Positions 18,969 to 29,600 of a stretch of 64,000 nucleotides of DNA are shown in pieces. Source of the DNA: Zhongshania aliphaticivorans (GTDB lineage: Bacteria; Pseudomonadota; Gammaproteobacteria; Pseudomonadales; Spongiibacteraceae); the NCBI RefSeq assembly GCF_902705875.1, contig NZ_CACSIK010000001.1, positions 2,125,632 to 2,189,631 on the forward strand, read 5' to 3'. A program made the position numbers and the translations under genes. Position 1 is the first letter of the stretch, and every line of letters starts with the position of its first letter. The notes beneath the pieces are model-generated. The model did no database searches. It was not told the DNA's origin and saw nothing but the letters and a program-made list of their open reading frames with translations.

Positions 18969-19993
18969 CCAGGCGAGTTATTCAACAGCTGCTGGCTCAT
19001 CCTATAACGACCAGGCGCTAAACCAAACCAGCGCTTAAACGCCTTTTGGAACGAGCTTTGATCACTAAATCCAAGCTCGGCAGAAATATCGAGTAAGGCC
19101 ATATCACTTTCACCGACTAGCTGCCTAGAGCGTTGTTTACGAGCATCATCAACTAAGCTTTTAAAATTCACATCGGTATTATTCAGGCGCCGCTGCAAGG
19201 TGCGTGGTGCTAGCCCCAACTCCGCAGCCACGTTATCGAGCTTAGGAACACCTGAGGGTAAGTGGCGCAAGACACTCGCAATGACATCTTTCACAATGCG
19301 GTCTTCCATCTGCAACTTAGCAAGTTCAGCACGCGCAGTTTGCACTAAGGAGTTATAAATTCCAGTGTGGGGAAATCTGGTGGGACGATCTAAAAAATGA
19401 CTATCAAACTCCACATAATTCGCACTGCAATTGTACTTTACTGGCGCTTCAAGAATACGCTCAATTTCACTTATATCTTCAGGTCCAGCATGACTAAAGC
19501 ACACTTCGCGTTGATTACACCAGCGATTCAAAATCGCCTTATTTGCCCTATACAAACTCGTAAAAAAGAATTCCGCTAGATGTCTAGACACCGGTTTACG
19601 CTCTGGCACCACCCAAACTAACTGAGTTAAATCGCTGCCCAGCTCACTGAACATAACGTCGCCATGATCTATCAACAATCTCGAAAATTGAGCTACAGAA
19701 TCAAAGGCCGCACGCGAGTTTGGTGCACTCATGCCAATGTAACTTACCATTCCCCAGGCAGTCGGCGAAGAATCTGCGCCCGCGTGGGCACCAAGAAAAG
19801 AGTCATCGAGCATCACACTCGCCACGTCCATAAGCACTTCAAATAAACGAAGAGGAAAACGCCCCTCCGCGGTTAAATGTTGCTCAGGTGTAAACCCTAT
19901 CGCCGTAATCAGCGACTTTGCATCAACGCCGTGGTTTTCTATGTATTGAAGTAAATCAACCAAATACTCAGAGCACACTGTTGGTGTTCGCAC
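18965..19993 (-). CDS. AraC-family transcriptional regulator
   Basis: 342 aa, GTG start with a GAGGTGGG Shine-Dalgarno. The N-terminal domain is of the OruR/PF12625 type (YLVDLLQYIENHGVDAKSLI). The C-terminal helix-turn-helix pair reads LDNVAAELGLAPRTLQRRL and LGFSDQSSFQKAFKRWFGLAPGRYR. It is one of two regulators of this type within 9 kb. The neighbouring alpha/beta hydrolase is upstream on the same strand, 336 nt away, and could be coregulated. Confidence 0.92.
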   Translation of the reverse strand: MRTPTVCSEYLVDLLQYIENHGVDAKSLITAIGFTPEQHLTAEGRFPLRLFEVLMDVASVMLDDSFLGAHAGADSSPTAWGMVSYIGMSAPNSRAAFDSVAQFSRLLIDHGDVMFSELGSDLTQLVWVVPERKPVSRHLAEFFFTSLYRANKAILNRWCNQREVCFSHAGPEDISEIERILEAPVKYNCSANYVEFDSHFLDRPTRFPHTGIYNSLVQTARAELAKLQMEDRIVKDVIASVLRHLPSGVPKLDNVAAELGLAPRTLQRRLNNTDVNFKSLVDDARKQRSRQLVGESDMALLDISAELGFSDQSSFQKAFKRWFGLAPGRYRMSQQLLNNSPG

Positions 19994-20329
19994 AAACCCA
20001 CCTCATTTACAATTACTTAAAAAGAGTGCAAAAAAACGTTATATGGATGTACCGCTGTTATATTTAACAATGCTTGAGAGAAAGCATAACAAGTAATTCC
20101 ACCAGCCACACCCATCATAGCGACCGCTGGCAAATCACAATACGTTGAATCCCAAATGGAAATACGCCATCAATATTAAATTTTATCTATACGCTGAAAA
20201 AGGTAGCTGGAAATTATTGGGGAAACTAATCTGAACTACTCAAAAGCACAAACTACCACGCGTTAGATAAACTAACAGCCTTGCAAACCGGGCTTAGGTA
20301 GCAATAAACATAAATATGACACCACCACA
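19994..20329. other. Intergenic region without recognisable gene
   Basis: 336 bases upstream of the AraC gene and downstream of the alpha/beta hydrolase gene. It must carry the AraC promoter. I saw no operator repeats, RNA gene or clear terminator. Confidence 0.45.
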
Positions 20330-21226
20330 CTAAGCGCTAAACAAGACCCCTAGCCACGTGCTAATTTCCTCTGTGGCCTCAATATGGTCTGCCTTTGGCC
20401 CCTGCAATCCAACAAAACCATGACAAGAATCCGCGTATAGACTGTACTGAACAGTATTATCAAACTGCTCCAACCTCATAGCGTAATTGGCACCATCGTC
20501 GCGCAAAGGGTCCCTTCCCGCTGTTATTAACAATGTGGGGGGTAAATTATCTAAATCATTACGAGCTAACGGGGTTGCACGGGGGTGCCGGGTTTGACCA
20601 AACTCCAACACAGAGCTATTTTTTAAATAGGTATCCCAAAACCAAATCATTAATTTGCGAGTCAATACTGGCCCATTTGCATTTTCCAAATAGGACGGGG
20701 TTCCCGGCTCGTAGTGGTCTGTTACCGGATAAATTAGCACCTGGCCTTTCACCACATTAGGCAAACACTCTCTGGCTTGCAGTGCTGTCACCGCGGCAAG
20801 ATTACCCCCAGCACTATCACCCGCTACCACTATCGCGTTTGGCAAGCCGCCATATAATTCAATATGCTCATAAGTCCACTTTAACGCGGCTAAGCAATCT
20901 TCAGGGGCAGCGGGAAACGGATGCTCTGGCGCTAGGCGATAATCTACAGCAACAACAATACAATCACTGCGGTTGCATAAATCACGACACATAGGGTCAT
21001 AAACACCCAAATCACCAATAACCCAGCCACCGCCATGGTAATACACCACCACAGGAAAAGGCCCTTCTCCTGGTGGCTGGTAAATCCGCAATGGAATAGA
21101 CCCATGTGCGGTGTCAATGTGTGAGTGACGTACATCAATATGCTTGGCTGTTTTGCCCAGCCAATGCATTCTGCACGACACTTTTATTGCCTTACGTATA
21201 ACCGTTGCTTTAAATTTAGTATTCAT
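20330..21226 (-). CDS. Alpha/beta hydrolase, hormone-sensitive lipase family
   Basis: 298 aa. The oxyanion motif HGGGWVIGD is near residue 65 and the nucleophile elbow GDSAGGN near residue 139. The catalytic aspartate is likely in GRDPLRDDG and the histidine in DSCHGFVG near the C terminus. This is the bacterial HSL (family IV) esterase layout. No signal peptide is evident, so it is cytoplasmic. The natural substrate cannot be read from the sequence. Confidence 0.92.
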   Translation of the reverse strand: MNTKFKATVIRKAIKVSCRMHWLGKTAKHIDVRHSHIDTAHGSIPLRIYQPPGEGPFPVVVYYHGGGWVIGDLGVYDPMCRDLCNRSDCIVVAVDYRLAPEHPFPAAPEDCLAALKWTYEHIELYGGLPNAIVVAGDSAGGNLAAVTALQARECLPNVVKGQVLIYPVTDHYEPGTPSYLENANGPVLTRKLMIWFWDTYLKNSSVLEFGQTRHPRATPLARNDLDNLPPTLLITAGRDPLRDDGANYAMRLEQFDNTVQYSLYADSCHGFVGLQGPKADHIEATEEISTWLGVLFSA

Positions 21227-21282
21227 ACGCCATTCTTATTATTGAGAATAATGTTTTGAAGCCGTCAGTACCGACTTGTTAT

Positions 21283-21795
21283 TTACGCAGTTCGCTTCTT
21301 GTCATCAGCTACCGGAACGTTAGTATTCCTTGGCACTGCATGTAATGCCGTCACCTTGCGACCATTACCATTGGCGGGTAAATACACCTTGCTGTTCACC
21401 CAACCCGTTGGGGTATAAAACCCCCACTTACGAATTTTAGGTCCGGTAAGGAATAAGGTTAGGCTATCTGGGGTTTTTAACAATAAACGGTGAGGTGCCC
21501 GTCCGGCACGGGTTGTAAAGCTGCCTGTTTCTAATATTCGCTCACTATCGGGCATTTCCTCTAGAATACGCCCACGCAGAACCACAGAAGAATTAAATAT
21601 CCATGGGTGATCGTGTAAATTAATATCAGGATCATCCCCACACACTTGGTGGAGATAAACATTAAACAAGCGATTACGCGGAATAATGTACCAACGAGTT
21701 AGGTAGTCCGTGCCTATCACTTTATTGGGCGCTCGGCGGGTAATTTTTTCAGCTTTCGCCTGTAGGTGACGTAGTATAAAAGCGGGCAAACGCAT
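21283..21795 (-). CDS. Cupin-like protein of unknown function
   Basis: About 170 aa if it starts at the ATG at 21795 (GAGAA upstream); an in-frame GTG at 21843 would add 16 residues but has no good ribosome site. Visible are RWYIIPRNRLFNVYLHQ, then INLHDHPWIFNSSVVLRG with an HxH that could bind metal, APHRLLL with a further histidine, and WGFYTPTGWV. The pattern (HDHPW...HRL) suggests a single-domain cupin, like small proteins annotated as hypothetical or cysteine-dioxygenase-like. No function can be assigned. Confidence 0.7.
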   Translation of the reverse strand: MRLPAFILRHLQAKAEKITRRAPNKVIGTDYLTRWYIIPRNRLFNVYLHQVCGDDPDINLHDHPWIFNSSVVLRGRILEEMPDSERILETGSFTTRAGRAPHRLLLKTPDSLTLFLTGPKIRKWGFYTPTGWVNSKVYLPANGNGRKVTALHAVPRNTNVPVADDKKRTA

Positions 21796-21937
21796 AAAAT
21801 TTTTGTTCTCAAAATCAACGGCGGCATTCCACAACACCGACACAACACATTATTTGAAGGCATAGTACCATTCATAAAGGGCTAGACAATACGTTTACCG
21901 GACATCTCAACACAAACCCACTAAGCTCAATACTAAA

Positions 21938-23128
21938 ATGACTTATTCGCTATCCGCCGCAGAGGCAAGAAAACTCATACTACATGCCCAGCTATTACCG
22001 GCGGCCAAGCCAGCTGGTAAATCGTTGGCTGCGACTTTGTCCGCCATTGAGCATCTTGGTTATATTCAAATCGATACCATATCTGCCATTCAGCGTGCCC
22101 ACCACCACACTTTATGGAATCGCAACCCTCGCTATCAACAATCACAGCTCAATGAGTTGGTGGCCACTGGTGACGTTTTTGAATACTGGTCACACGCTGC
22201 AGCCTATTTGCCGATGAAGGACTATCGCTACACCTTAATACGCAAACACGCTATTGCCAGCGGAGAGCAACGGCACTGGTATGCACCAGATAAATCACTA
22301 ATGAAATCGGTGTTACGCCGTATTACAGAGGAAGGCCCATTAATGGCAAAGGACTTTGAATACAAGGGTGAAAAATTAGGTGAATGGCGGAGTAAACCCG
22401 CAAAAAAAGCACTGGAAAGCCTATTTATGCAGGGAGACCTAATGATTTCAGGACGTGAAAACTTCCATAAAGTCTACGATCTATCTGAGCGCGTTTTACC
22501 TAGCCATATCAACACGAGCACCCCCTCCCAAGAAGAATACGCTCGTTATCTAATCCGCGCTTATCTACAGGCAAACGGAGCTGGAAACGCCGATGAAATA
22601 GCCTATTTACGTAAAAACACCAAACCACTGATAAACACTCACCTTCGGAATATGGTGGAAAATCAAGAGCTGCTGAAAATTGATATCAATGACAAGCAAT
22701 ACTACGCTTTTCCGAAATCCCTCGACTTGCTCCGCAAGCCGCTCGCCCGAAGCAAACTTGCGATCCTATCGCCTTTTGATAATTTACTGATTCAACGTAA
22801 ACGGATGCAAATGCTATTCGACTTCGATTACTTAATTGAATGTTATCTCCCTGAGCATAAACGGCAGTATGGGTACTTCTCACTGCCAATATTATGGAAT
22901 GGAAACTTAGTTGCACGAATGGACTGTAAGGCTGACAGAAAAACATCAACCTTATATATACGTCATCTTGCGATAGAATCATCACTCAAAAACCATGACG
23001 GCTTCTTCGAGGCCCTCGGCAATACCCTTCCTGATTTTATGCGCTTCAACAACTGCCAGCAGCTACAAGCCGATAAAACAACTCCTGCTAGTTTATTACC
23101 ACAACTGATCAAACTAACGCAGCAATAA
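21938..23128 (+). CDS. YcaQ/AlkX-type DNA glycosylase (HTH_42 family)
   Basis: 396 aa winged-helix protein. The N-terminal SAAEARKLILHAQ and the key segment GYIQIDTISAIQRAHHHTLWNRNP place it in the HTH_42 family; QID is the Q-hydrophobic-D form of the YcaQ/AlkX catalytic motif rather than the Q-x-Q of AlkZ. FEYWSHAAAYLPM and ILSPFDNLLIQRKRMQMLFDFDY are other conserved blocks. E. coli YcaQ unhooks DNA interstrand crosslinks and removes bulky alkylpurines. It stands alone here and is divergent from the cupin-like gene. Confidence 0.88.
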   Translation: MTYSLSAAEARKLILHAQLLPAAKPAGKSLAATLSAIEHLGYIQIDTISAIQRAHHHTLWNRNPRYQQSQLNELVATGDVFEYWSHAAAYLPMKDYRYTLIRKHAIASGEQRHWYAPDKSLMKSVLRRITEEGPLMAKDFEYKGEKLGEWRSKPAKKALESLFMQGDLMISGRENFHKVYDLSERVLPSHINTSTPSQEEYARYLIRAYLQANGAGNADEIAYLRKNTKPLINTHLRNMVENQELLKIDINDKQYYAFPKSLDLLRKPLARSKLAILSPFDNLLIQRKRMQMLFDFDYLIECYLPEHKRQYGYFSLPILWNGNLVARMDCKADRKTSTLYIRHLAIESSLKNHDGFFEALGNTLPDFMRFNNCQQLQADKTTPASLLPQLIKLTQQ

Positions 23129-23377
23129 AAAGTAGCGTCAATCACTTATACAGATTAACTTTACGCTATAATGCATAGGGCTATATCTAAACTAACACCC
23201 TATTGGTAAAGCTTTCTCGAACACATCAACATCGATACACCCTAGCAATCATAACCACACTACCACCTGATAACGGCAACCCCATTTCACAGCAAGCTTT
23301 ACCTTTTTTGCCGCACAATATGAACCAGATACGTTTTTGCTATCTAAGATACTGCGCAACCTAACTAGGACTAATGA

Positions 23378-25114
23378 GTGACAATAGAGCTTATATACCA
23401 GTACATTTTCGGCGGAGCTGTTCTCGCCTTTTTATGCGTAATTGCAAGCGTACTATCACGACGCATTGGCGCACCACTGTTATTGGTATTTTTGTTACTA
23501 GGCATGCTTGCAGGTGAAGAAGGTCTTGGCGGGGTTACCTTTGACAACTTTAGTGTCGCCTTTTTATTCGGCAACTTGGCACTGGCTATTATTATTTTCG
23601 ACGGTGGCCTTGGCACGAGAAAGGAGTCATTTCGGGTTAGTTTAAAGCCGGCCTTGTCCCTTGCAACGGTGGGTGTTCTCGCCACCGCAATTATTACAGG
23701 ACTAGCGGCACACTGGATTCTCGGTCTGTCTTGGCAAGAGGGCTTATTAATTGGCGCCATCGTTGGCTCAACCGACGCAGCAGCAGTGTTTGGCCTACTG
23801 CGAACAGCGGGTTTAGAGCTAAAGGAACGAACAGGGGCTACTCTTGAAATAGAGTCGGGTTCTAATGACCCCATGGCCATATTTCTCACCATCACACTGG
23901 TACAAATACTACAGATCAGTGATAGCGAAACAAGCCTAGGCTGGACGGTTGCACAGGAGTTAATTAGCCAACTCGGCCTTGGGGTTATTTTTGGGCTTAT
24001 CGGCGGTTATCTTCTGACCCAATTACTAAAGAAACTGCAAATTACGGCCTCGCTCTACCCCTTATTAACACTCGCCGGCGGGCTCAGCATATTTGGTATT
24101 ACCACCCTAGTCGACGGTAGCGGCTTTCTCGCCATCTTTATTGCTGGCGCCATCATCGGCAACACCGCGCTTCCGTTTAGCAGTGACGTTCACCGCTTCC
24201 ATGACGGCATGGCGTGGCTCAGCCAGATCGGTATGTTTTTAATGCTTGGCTTACTGATCACCCCCAGTCACCTCGTACCGCTCATTCTTCCAGCTTTAGC
24301 GATCGCATTTGTTCTCATATTTATTGCTCGCCCCATCGCTGTTTGGCTTGCCCTACTCCCATTCCACTTCCCATGGCGAGAACAGGTTTTCATTGGCTGG
24401 TGTGGTTTACGTGGGGCAGTCCCTATTATTTTGGCCCTATTCCCATCACTAGCTGGACTAGAACATACCCAAACCTATTTTGAATTAGTCTTCTTTGTCG
24501 TACTTATCTCATTGGTGCTTCAGGGTTGGACAATTGCCCCAATAGCAAGATGGCTGCAAATAGAGCTCCCTCCAAGTAAAAAACAACCGAAACACTTACA
24601 CCTACCCCTAGATCAAGATCAGGAACAAGAGCTATTGGTCTATAACGTTGTATCAGAAAGCCGCGCCGCGGGTATGAAGTCAAAAGACCTGCCAATGAAA
24701 GAAGGCAGCCAATTCCTTGGTATTATTCGACAGGGGATGCTACTCGAAAAAAATAAAGACCAAACCCTCGCGGATAACGATCAAGTGGTTATTCTATCGT
24801 CTAGCAGTGCAAAGCCAGCCTTGGGTCGCGTATTCGCAGAAAAAGATCAAAGCCCAAGCGTAGCGTCGACGTATTTTTTTGGCGAATTTGCACTTAACCC
24901 CGACGCCCGACTTATTGACGTAGCCCAGGCCTACGGCTTCACAGCAGACCCCGCATGGGGAAATAGCTCGGTGGCGGAATATATTATCAACCAATTCCAC
25001 GGCAAACCCGTTGTTGGCGACCGCGTTAAACTAGGACCAATCAAACTCATTGTTAAACAAATAGAAGGTGATCGTATTTCATCCGTCGGCTTGAAATTAC
25101 AAGCACCGGATTAG
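23378..25114 (+). CDS. cvrA: K+/H+ antiporter, CPA1 family (CvrA/NhaP2-like)
   Basis: 578 aa, GTG start with AGGA nine bases upstream. About 12 membrane segments fill residues 1-390, with the CPA motifs GSTDAAAVFGLL near residue 130 and LEIESGSNDPMAIFLT, and WCGLRGAVPIILALFP near residue 345. The C-terminal 190 residues are cytoplasmic: a TrkA_C-like domain (FLGIIRQGMLLEKNKDQTLADNDQVVILSS) and a CorC_HlyC-like domain. It expels K+ in exchange for protons and takes part in volume control. Confidence 0.93.
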   Translation: MTIELIYQYIFGGAVLAFLCVIASVLSRRIGAPLLLVFLLLGMLAGEEGLGGVTFDNFSVAFLFGNLALAIIIFDGGLGTRKESFRVSLKPALSLATVGVLATAIITGLAAHWILGLSWQEGLLIGAIVGSTDAAAVFGLLRTAGLELKERTGATLEIESGSNDPMAIFLTITLVQILQISDSETSLGWTVAQELISQLGLGVIFGLIGGYLLTQLLKKLQITASLYPLLTLAGGLSIFGITTLVDGSGFLAIFIAGAIIGNTALPFSSDVHRFHDGMAWLSQIGMFLMLGLLITPSHLVPLILPALAIAFVLIFIARPIAVWLALLPFHFPWREQVFIGWCGLRGAVPIILALFPSLAGLEHTQTYFELVFFVVLISLVLQGWTIAPIARWLQIELPPSKKQPKHLHLPLDQDQEQELLVYNVVSESRAAGMKSKDLPMKEGSQFLGIIRQGMLLEKNKDQTLADNDQVVILSSSSAKPALGRVFAEKDQSPSVASTYFFGEFALNPDARLIDVAQAYGFTADPAWGNSSVAEYIINQFHGKPVVGDRVKLGPIKLIVKQIEGDRISSVGLKLQAPD

Positions 25115-25207
25115 CTCTGGCTAACAAGGCCACGAAAGAGTTATAGAGTTATGATGCTAACGTCCTGCTAAAACTGGAATAACAAGCTCGAAAAAACTCA
25201 AAATAGA

Positions 25208-26224
25208 TCAGCGAACAAAGGTGTTCTTTGCCGCCAAGCGAGACAACATCAGTAACGATGCACTATAGTAATCATCACTTGACGAGGGAGTAGTAGGCAT
25301 CGCCACACCAAACTCTCCGAGTAATTGACGAACAGCCATCCCTCCAGCTGACAAGGGATAGTGTGCAAACTCGCCACTAGAAAGATCTACCCATGCAGGG
25401 GGATAGCGCTGTTCACGCCAATAGGCATTAATTGCCCGCATCCCAGGGGTTTCAGTTATTCTTCCCCAAAAGAAATATAAGGGAATACGAACCGCCTCAT
25501 ATCCAAAGCGAACCGGCCATCCCTCAGCAGGATAAATCTCTCCTCCATCAGCAATCGCCATCCAGTCAGCAGGCAATTTTTTAGGACCAAATCTCGCTGC
25601 TTCAAATAGACGAATACTGTCTCGAAGCAATGATGACCAAGGTCCATTTGGCTCAAGCTTAGCGAAATGTTGAATAGCCGGCACCACAAAATAAGACAAA
25701 TTAACAATTGTGAAACCATCATGTGTAAAGCCTTCTTTAGCCGGCAATAACACTGTATAACCCGCTACAGTCTTTAATAAATGTTCTTTTATTTGACGCC
25801 TTAGAATTAGCGATTGGTAGCTATACTCATAATTATTCCACCGCTGCCCAGCAACACTAAGCGCCCATGCGATCATCAGGTCACCATCGCTGGCATTATT
25901 CAAATCGGTAACAGCTACCTGCGCCGTCGGGTCGTAACGCCAAGAAAACAAGCGATCACTACTCCGGCGTAAATGCTTATTTGTCCATTGCCAAAGCTGA
26001 TCAAATTGAGCCTTATCATCATAAGCCACAGCCATGAGCATAGCCCACCCCTGCCCTTCGGTGTGACTGACATTATTATTACCCGTATCGACTACCCGGC
26101 CATTGGTAATAAAACGAGCCACATAGGTATTCCAACCTTCATCCATATACTTTGGAGCAGCTGCATGACAGGCCACTGACGATAAGCTAATTAACAAGAA
26201 AACAATGCGAATACTAACCGCCAT
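25208..26224 (-). CDS. bcsZ: Periplasmic endo-beta-1,4-glucanase (GH8), cellulose operon
   Basis: 338 aa with a cleavable signal peptide (ISLSSVACHAAA). The GH8 signature is clear: VSHTEGQGWAMLMAVAYDD, in which the glutamate is the general acid, and LNNASDGDLMIAWAL with the conserved aspartate. It trims nascent cellulose in the periplasm during export. It is the last gene of the bcs unit and overlaps bcsD by 11 bases (ATGGCGGTTAG). Confidence 0.95.
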   Translation of the reverse strand: MAVSIRIVFLLISLSSVACHAAAPKYMDEGWNTYVARFITNGRVVDTGNNNVSHTEGQGWAMLMAVAYDDKAQFDQLWQWTNKHLRRSSDRLFSWRYDPTAQVAVTDLNNASDGDLMIAWALSVAGQRWNNYEYSYQSLILRRQIKEHLLKTVAGYTVLLPAKEGFTHDGFTIVNLSYFVVPAIQHFAKLEPNGPWSSLLRDSIRLFEAARFGPKKLPADWMAIADGGEIYPAEGWPVRFGYEAVRIPLYFFWGRITETPGMRAINAYWREQRYPPAWVDLSSGEFAHYPLSAGGMAVRQLLGEFGVAMPTTPSSSDDYYSASLLMLSRLAAKNTFVR

Positions 26225-26687
26225 ACATCAACTTAAGGGGCTTTCCCTTAGTATTTTCCGTGATTCGAACATCAACTACAGTATCACCACCCTGTTCCCG
26301 TAACCACGAGGTATAAATTCCTTGCAGCAAGGCAGAGAATGCCAGAGACCATAGAGTCTCTTTCCCATAGTCAGGGTTTGGCCAATCATCGTGAATAATC
26401 GTAATCGCTGCGGATTCCACTTTAAACTGACACCACCCCCAATCCAATTCATTCCAAATAGTATTTGCTTCTAGCTCTAAACCCTCTAATGTACTTTGTT
26501 CACTCAGAGGCCAGCGACTAGCCAACTTCGTACCCAAAACGCTAAAAAACGCTTGAACCTCGTTAGCGCCAACATTGCTATCAAGTTCATCCAAGAGAAC
26601 CGATAAAAAATCCCGCCATTGTTTGTTACATTGTCGACCACGGTAATATTCCAAATTTCGAGATTGATGCGGAAGCAAAATATCCAT
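26214..26687 (-). CDS. bcsD: Cellulose synthase subunit D
   Basis: About 157 aa from the ATG at 26687; a TTG two codons upstream would overlap the bcsC stop (TTGA). The sequence has the BcsD layout: an N-terminal helical part (QWRDFLSVLLDELDSN), ELDWGWCQFK, the ITIIHDDWP beta strand, and LLQGIYTSWLREQGGD near the end. In Komagataeibacter BcsD forms a periplasmic octamer that organises glucan chains for crystallisation; the presence here suggests crystalline cellulose rather than amorphous only. Confidence 0.88.
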   Translation of the reverse strand: MDILLPHQSRNLEYYRGRQCNKQWRDFLSVLLDELDSNVGANEVQAFFSVLGTKLASRWPLSEQSTLEGLELEANTIWNELDWGWCQFKVESAAITIIHDDWPNPDYGKETLWSLAFSALLQGIYTSWLREQGGDTVVDVRITENTKGKPLKLMYGG

Positions 26688-26689
26688 TT

Positions 26690-29600
26690 TCAAGGGTCCG
26701 TGTTATACAAGAAATTAATCACCGCTGATGTTTCAGAGTAATCACCAAAAGTGTCATAAGAAATCCGCGAGCCGACGCTGAAAGCTGGCGACAGTTCATA
26801 ACGCATACCTGCACCAAGGTTCATCCCAAACCCACTCTCACTCTCTGAGCTATATCGGGACTCCGTCACTGCGCCACTGTCCGCTAAAACATCCAACCAG
26901 CGCTGCTGATAATTCAATGTAGGGAAGTAAGCGGCACCGTCAACGCTATAACTTTGAAAACCTAATGATGCGCTCGCATTCCAAGAGAGCTTTTTATATT
27001 TTTCCGAATAGTGAATTGGAAAGGCTAAACTTACATAGCTTTGTGGGCTAAAATAACCGCCGTGGCCATAGGTGAATTTACTCAAGTTTTGATCAAAACT
27101 TGAGTACCCCATATTCACACCAGCCTGTAAAGTGCTCTGCTCTTCATTTACCGGGCGTAAATAGGCGCCAAAATTTGCCTGTAACATTTGATTACCTTGA
27201 ACATTTTCACCACCGTAATAGTAAAAGCCAATATCACCATAAATGCCAACATCTTGATTATCAAAAGCAAGCCCTGCATTCACACCACTGCGGGTAACGG
27301 CACCCCAGCGATCTCCAGTGACAGGGTCTTCAACTCCAGCATATGACAATAAACTGTCTTCCACAGCTCTACGCTGAGCTTGTAAACGCAGTTGAGTGTT
27401 ACTGGTAATTTTAGGGCCATAAAAAATTCCACCCACTATATTTGTAATTTCAAAACCTAGAGGTGTACTGCCAATATCTGCCGTAAACGCATTTCGCTTA
27501 TAATTAATTGCCACTCCCAGACCCGCTTCTTCATTGCTATTTAGTGGCACTGCTCGGTTATATGAACCAACGCGCGTAATCAATTGTGAAACTAAATCAC
27601 TAACTGCGCTGCTTCTAACTTGATAAGAGGCCACATCGTCCGCCAATAACGAAAAGTCGTTACCACCAAACTCCTGTAACAAATAGTCATCAACAAATTG
27701 GCGCTGATCAGTCGTGAGGGTATCTAGATCTATTCCAACTTCATATAAGGGATTTCTATTAACAGCAAGACCAAAGTTACGCTCCGCAGTTTGAACTCGC
27801 GCTTCTAGAGCCGTTATCTCCTGTGCTGTGCCTGAATCTTGCGCCGCTTCTAGCGCAGCATTGGCCAACGCTAACTCCTGCGCGCTAATATCGACTTCAT
27901 CAATGATTGAACCAACACCGTTCAATTTTTCCGCCAAATTACTCGCAACCGAACTCGACACAGCAGAGCGATAAATCTGGCTAGCGCTATCTTCGCTTAA
28001 TGTGCCTGCGTTCAAGTAAACGGGACTTACAACTAATTCAAAACGACCATTTCCCAATGGAACACCAGAAAAACCTAACTCGCCGCTGACTTCAGCCAAT
28101 TGACTTAAACCGTCCTCCCCCTGTCGGAAACGCATACCAATATCACTACGTATACGGGGAGAAAGATCCTTTTTAAGCTTATGGCGATAGGTATCTATAC
28201 CCTCAATTTCTCGGTATTGACTGTCCGTAACGGCGGTATTAGATTGCGTACTCGCTATAGAAGTAGCGGCTAGCAAATGCTCTCGTCCTTGATCTTGCCA
28301 ATATCTCTCCGACCACTGTAATGGCATTTTGTCGTCGTACGGGCTACTCATGACGCCTTGGGATGTTGGTTGAGAGTCAAAATCACGATTAACATACTTC
28401 CGACTCTCACGTTCTGGCCGCCAGCGCCCAGCAGCAACAGAGTGCCCCGGCAACCAAGCACCCACATCGGCAAAATCAGCAGTATTAGATTTTTTCACCA
28501 AACGCTGCCAGCGATTATCACCATCTTGTTTTTTCAATCCCGACAAACCGTTTCGAAATGGATTGTCGGCAATCTGATACTCGCCTAGATGAATTGACTC
28601 ACCAACAGCAGCCATTCGCGCCTGCTCGACAAAACTCAATGCCTGCCTCTTGTCACCCTGCGCCTCAGCAATGCGCGCTGCAAGTATTAACCATTGCGGT
28701 GATTCCAAAGGCGCTGCCTGTTGTAAAAAAGCCTCCGCTTGGTCTAAATTATTGGCAATTAGTGCCGTCTCCGTCATACCTAACAGCGCAACATTACGTG
28801 AACCTGTACTACGTTCATAAACATATTCATACACTTGCCCAGCGTAATCATAATAATCACCCTGTTGATATAGACCAGCCAAAGCCAACAACAACTGCTC
28901 ATCTTCAGGGTTAGACTCTAAACCTGTCATCAATAAATCATAGGCATCTGCATGCTTCTTTGCAGACTGAAGCTTGGCAACTTGAGCAAGCAAAAGAGTT
29001 GTATTAGCGCTAGACAAAGTATCTAGGGTCTTTTGGTCATCCTGCGCTTCCCTATTTAAGAACCCTAATAATCGTTGTGCTTCGCGGTCATTTTCGGTTT
29101 TAACTAGCACCGATAAATGATTTAAATAATCTGTAGGGGTGGCGCTAAAACCCGCGCTTAAATCTCTTCGAACTAATGCCAACGCCAAACTTCGCTCACC
29201 TTCTTCTACCAGAACAAGGGCTACTTGCCCTAACTCAAGCGCAGAAGCTGGCGGATTGCGATAAAGATCATCGAGCGCCATTTCAACACTGATAGGATCT
29301 CCCGTTTTGAGGATGGTCTGTAAGCTTTGTAGACGACGCCCCATACTAGCGCGAACCAACAGAGCCAGTTGAGACTCACTACGTTGATTTTCAGGTACCT
29401 GCCCTATCAAATGCTCAACTTCTGCCCAGCGCTGCTGCTTCTCAGCAAGCATAGCTGCAACAGTAAGCCCTTCATGACTTCCCTGCTGAACAAGAGGCCT
29501 TAACAAAGTACGCGCTCTTACTGGCTGATCCTGGTCATCATATAACCGCGCCAATTCCAAACGTAACCAAGGGTCATCTGGAGCAATCAGCAAGGCTTCA

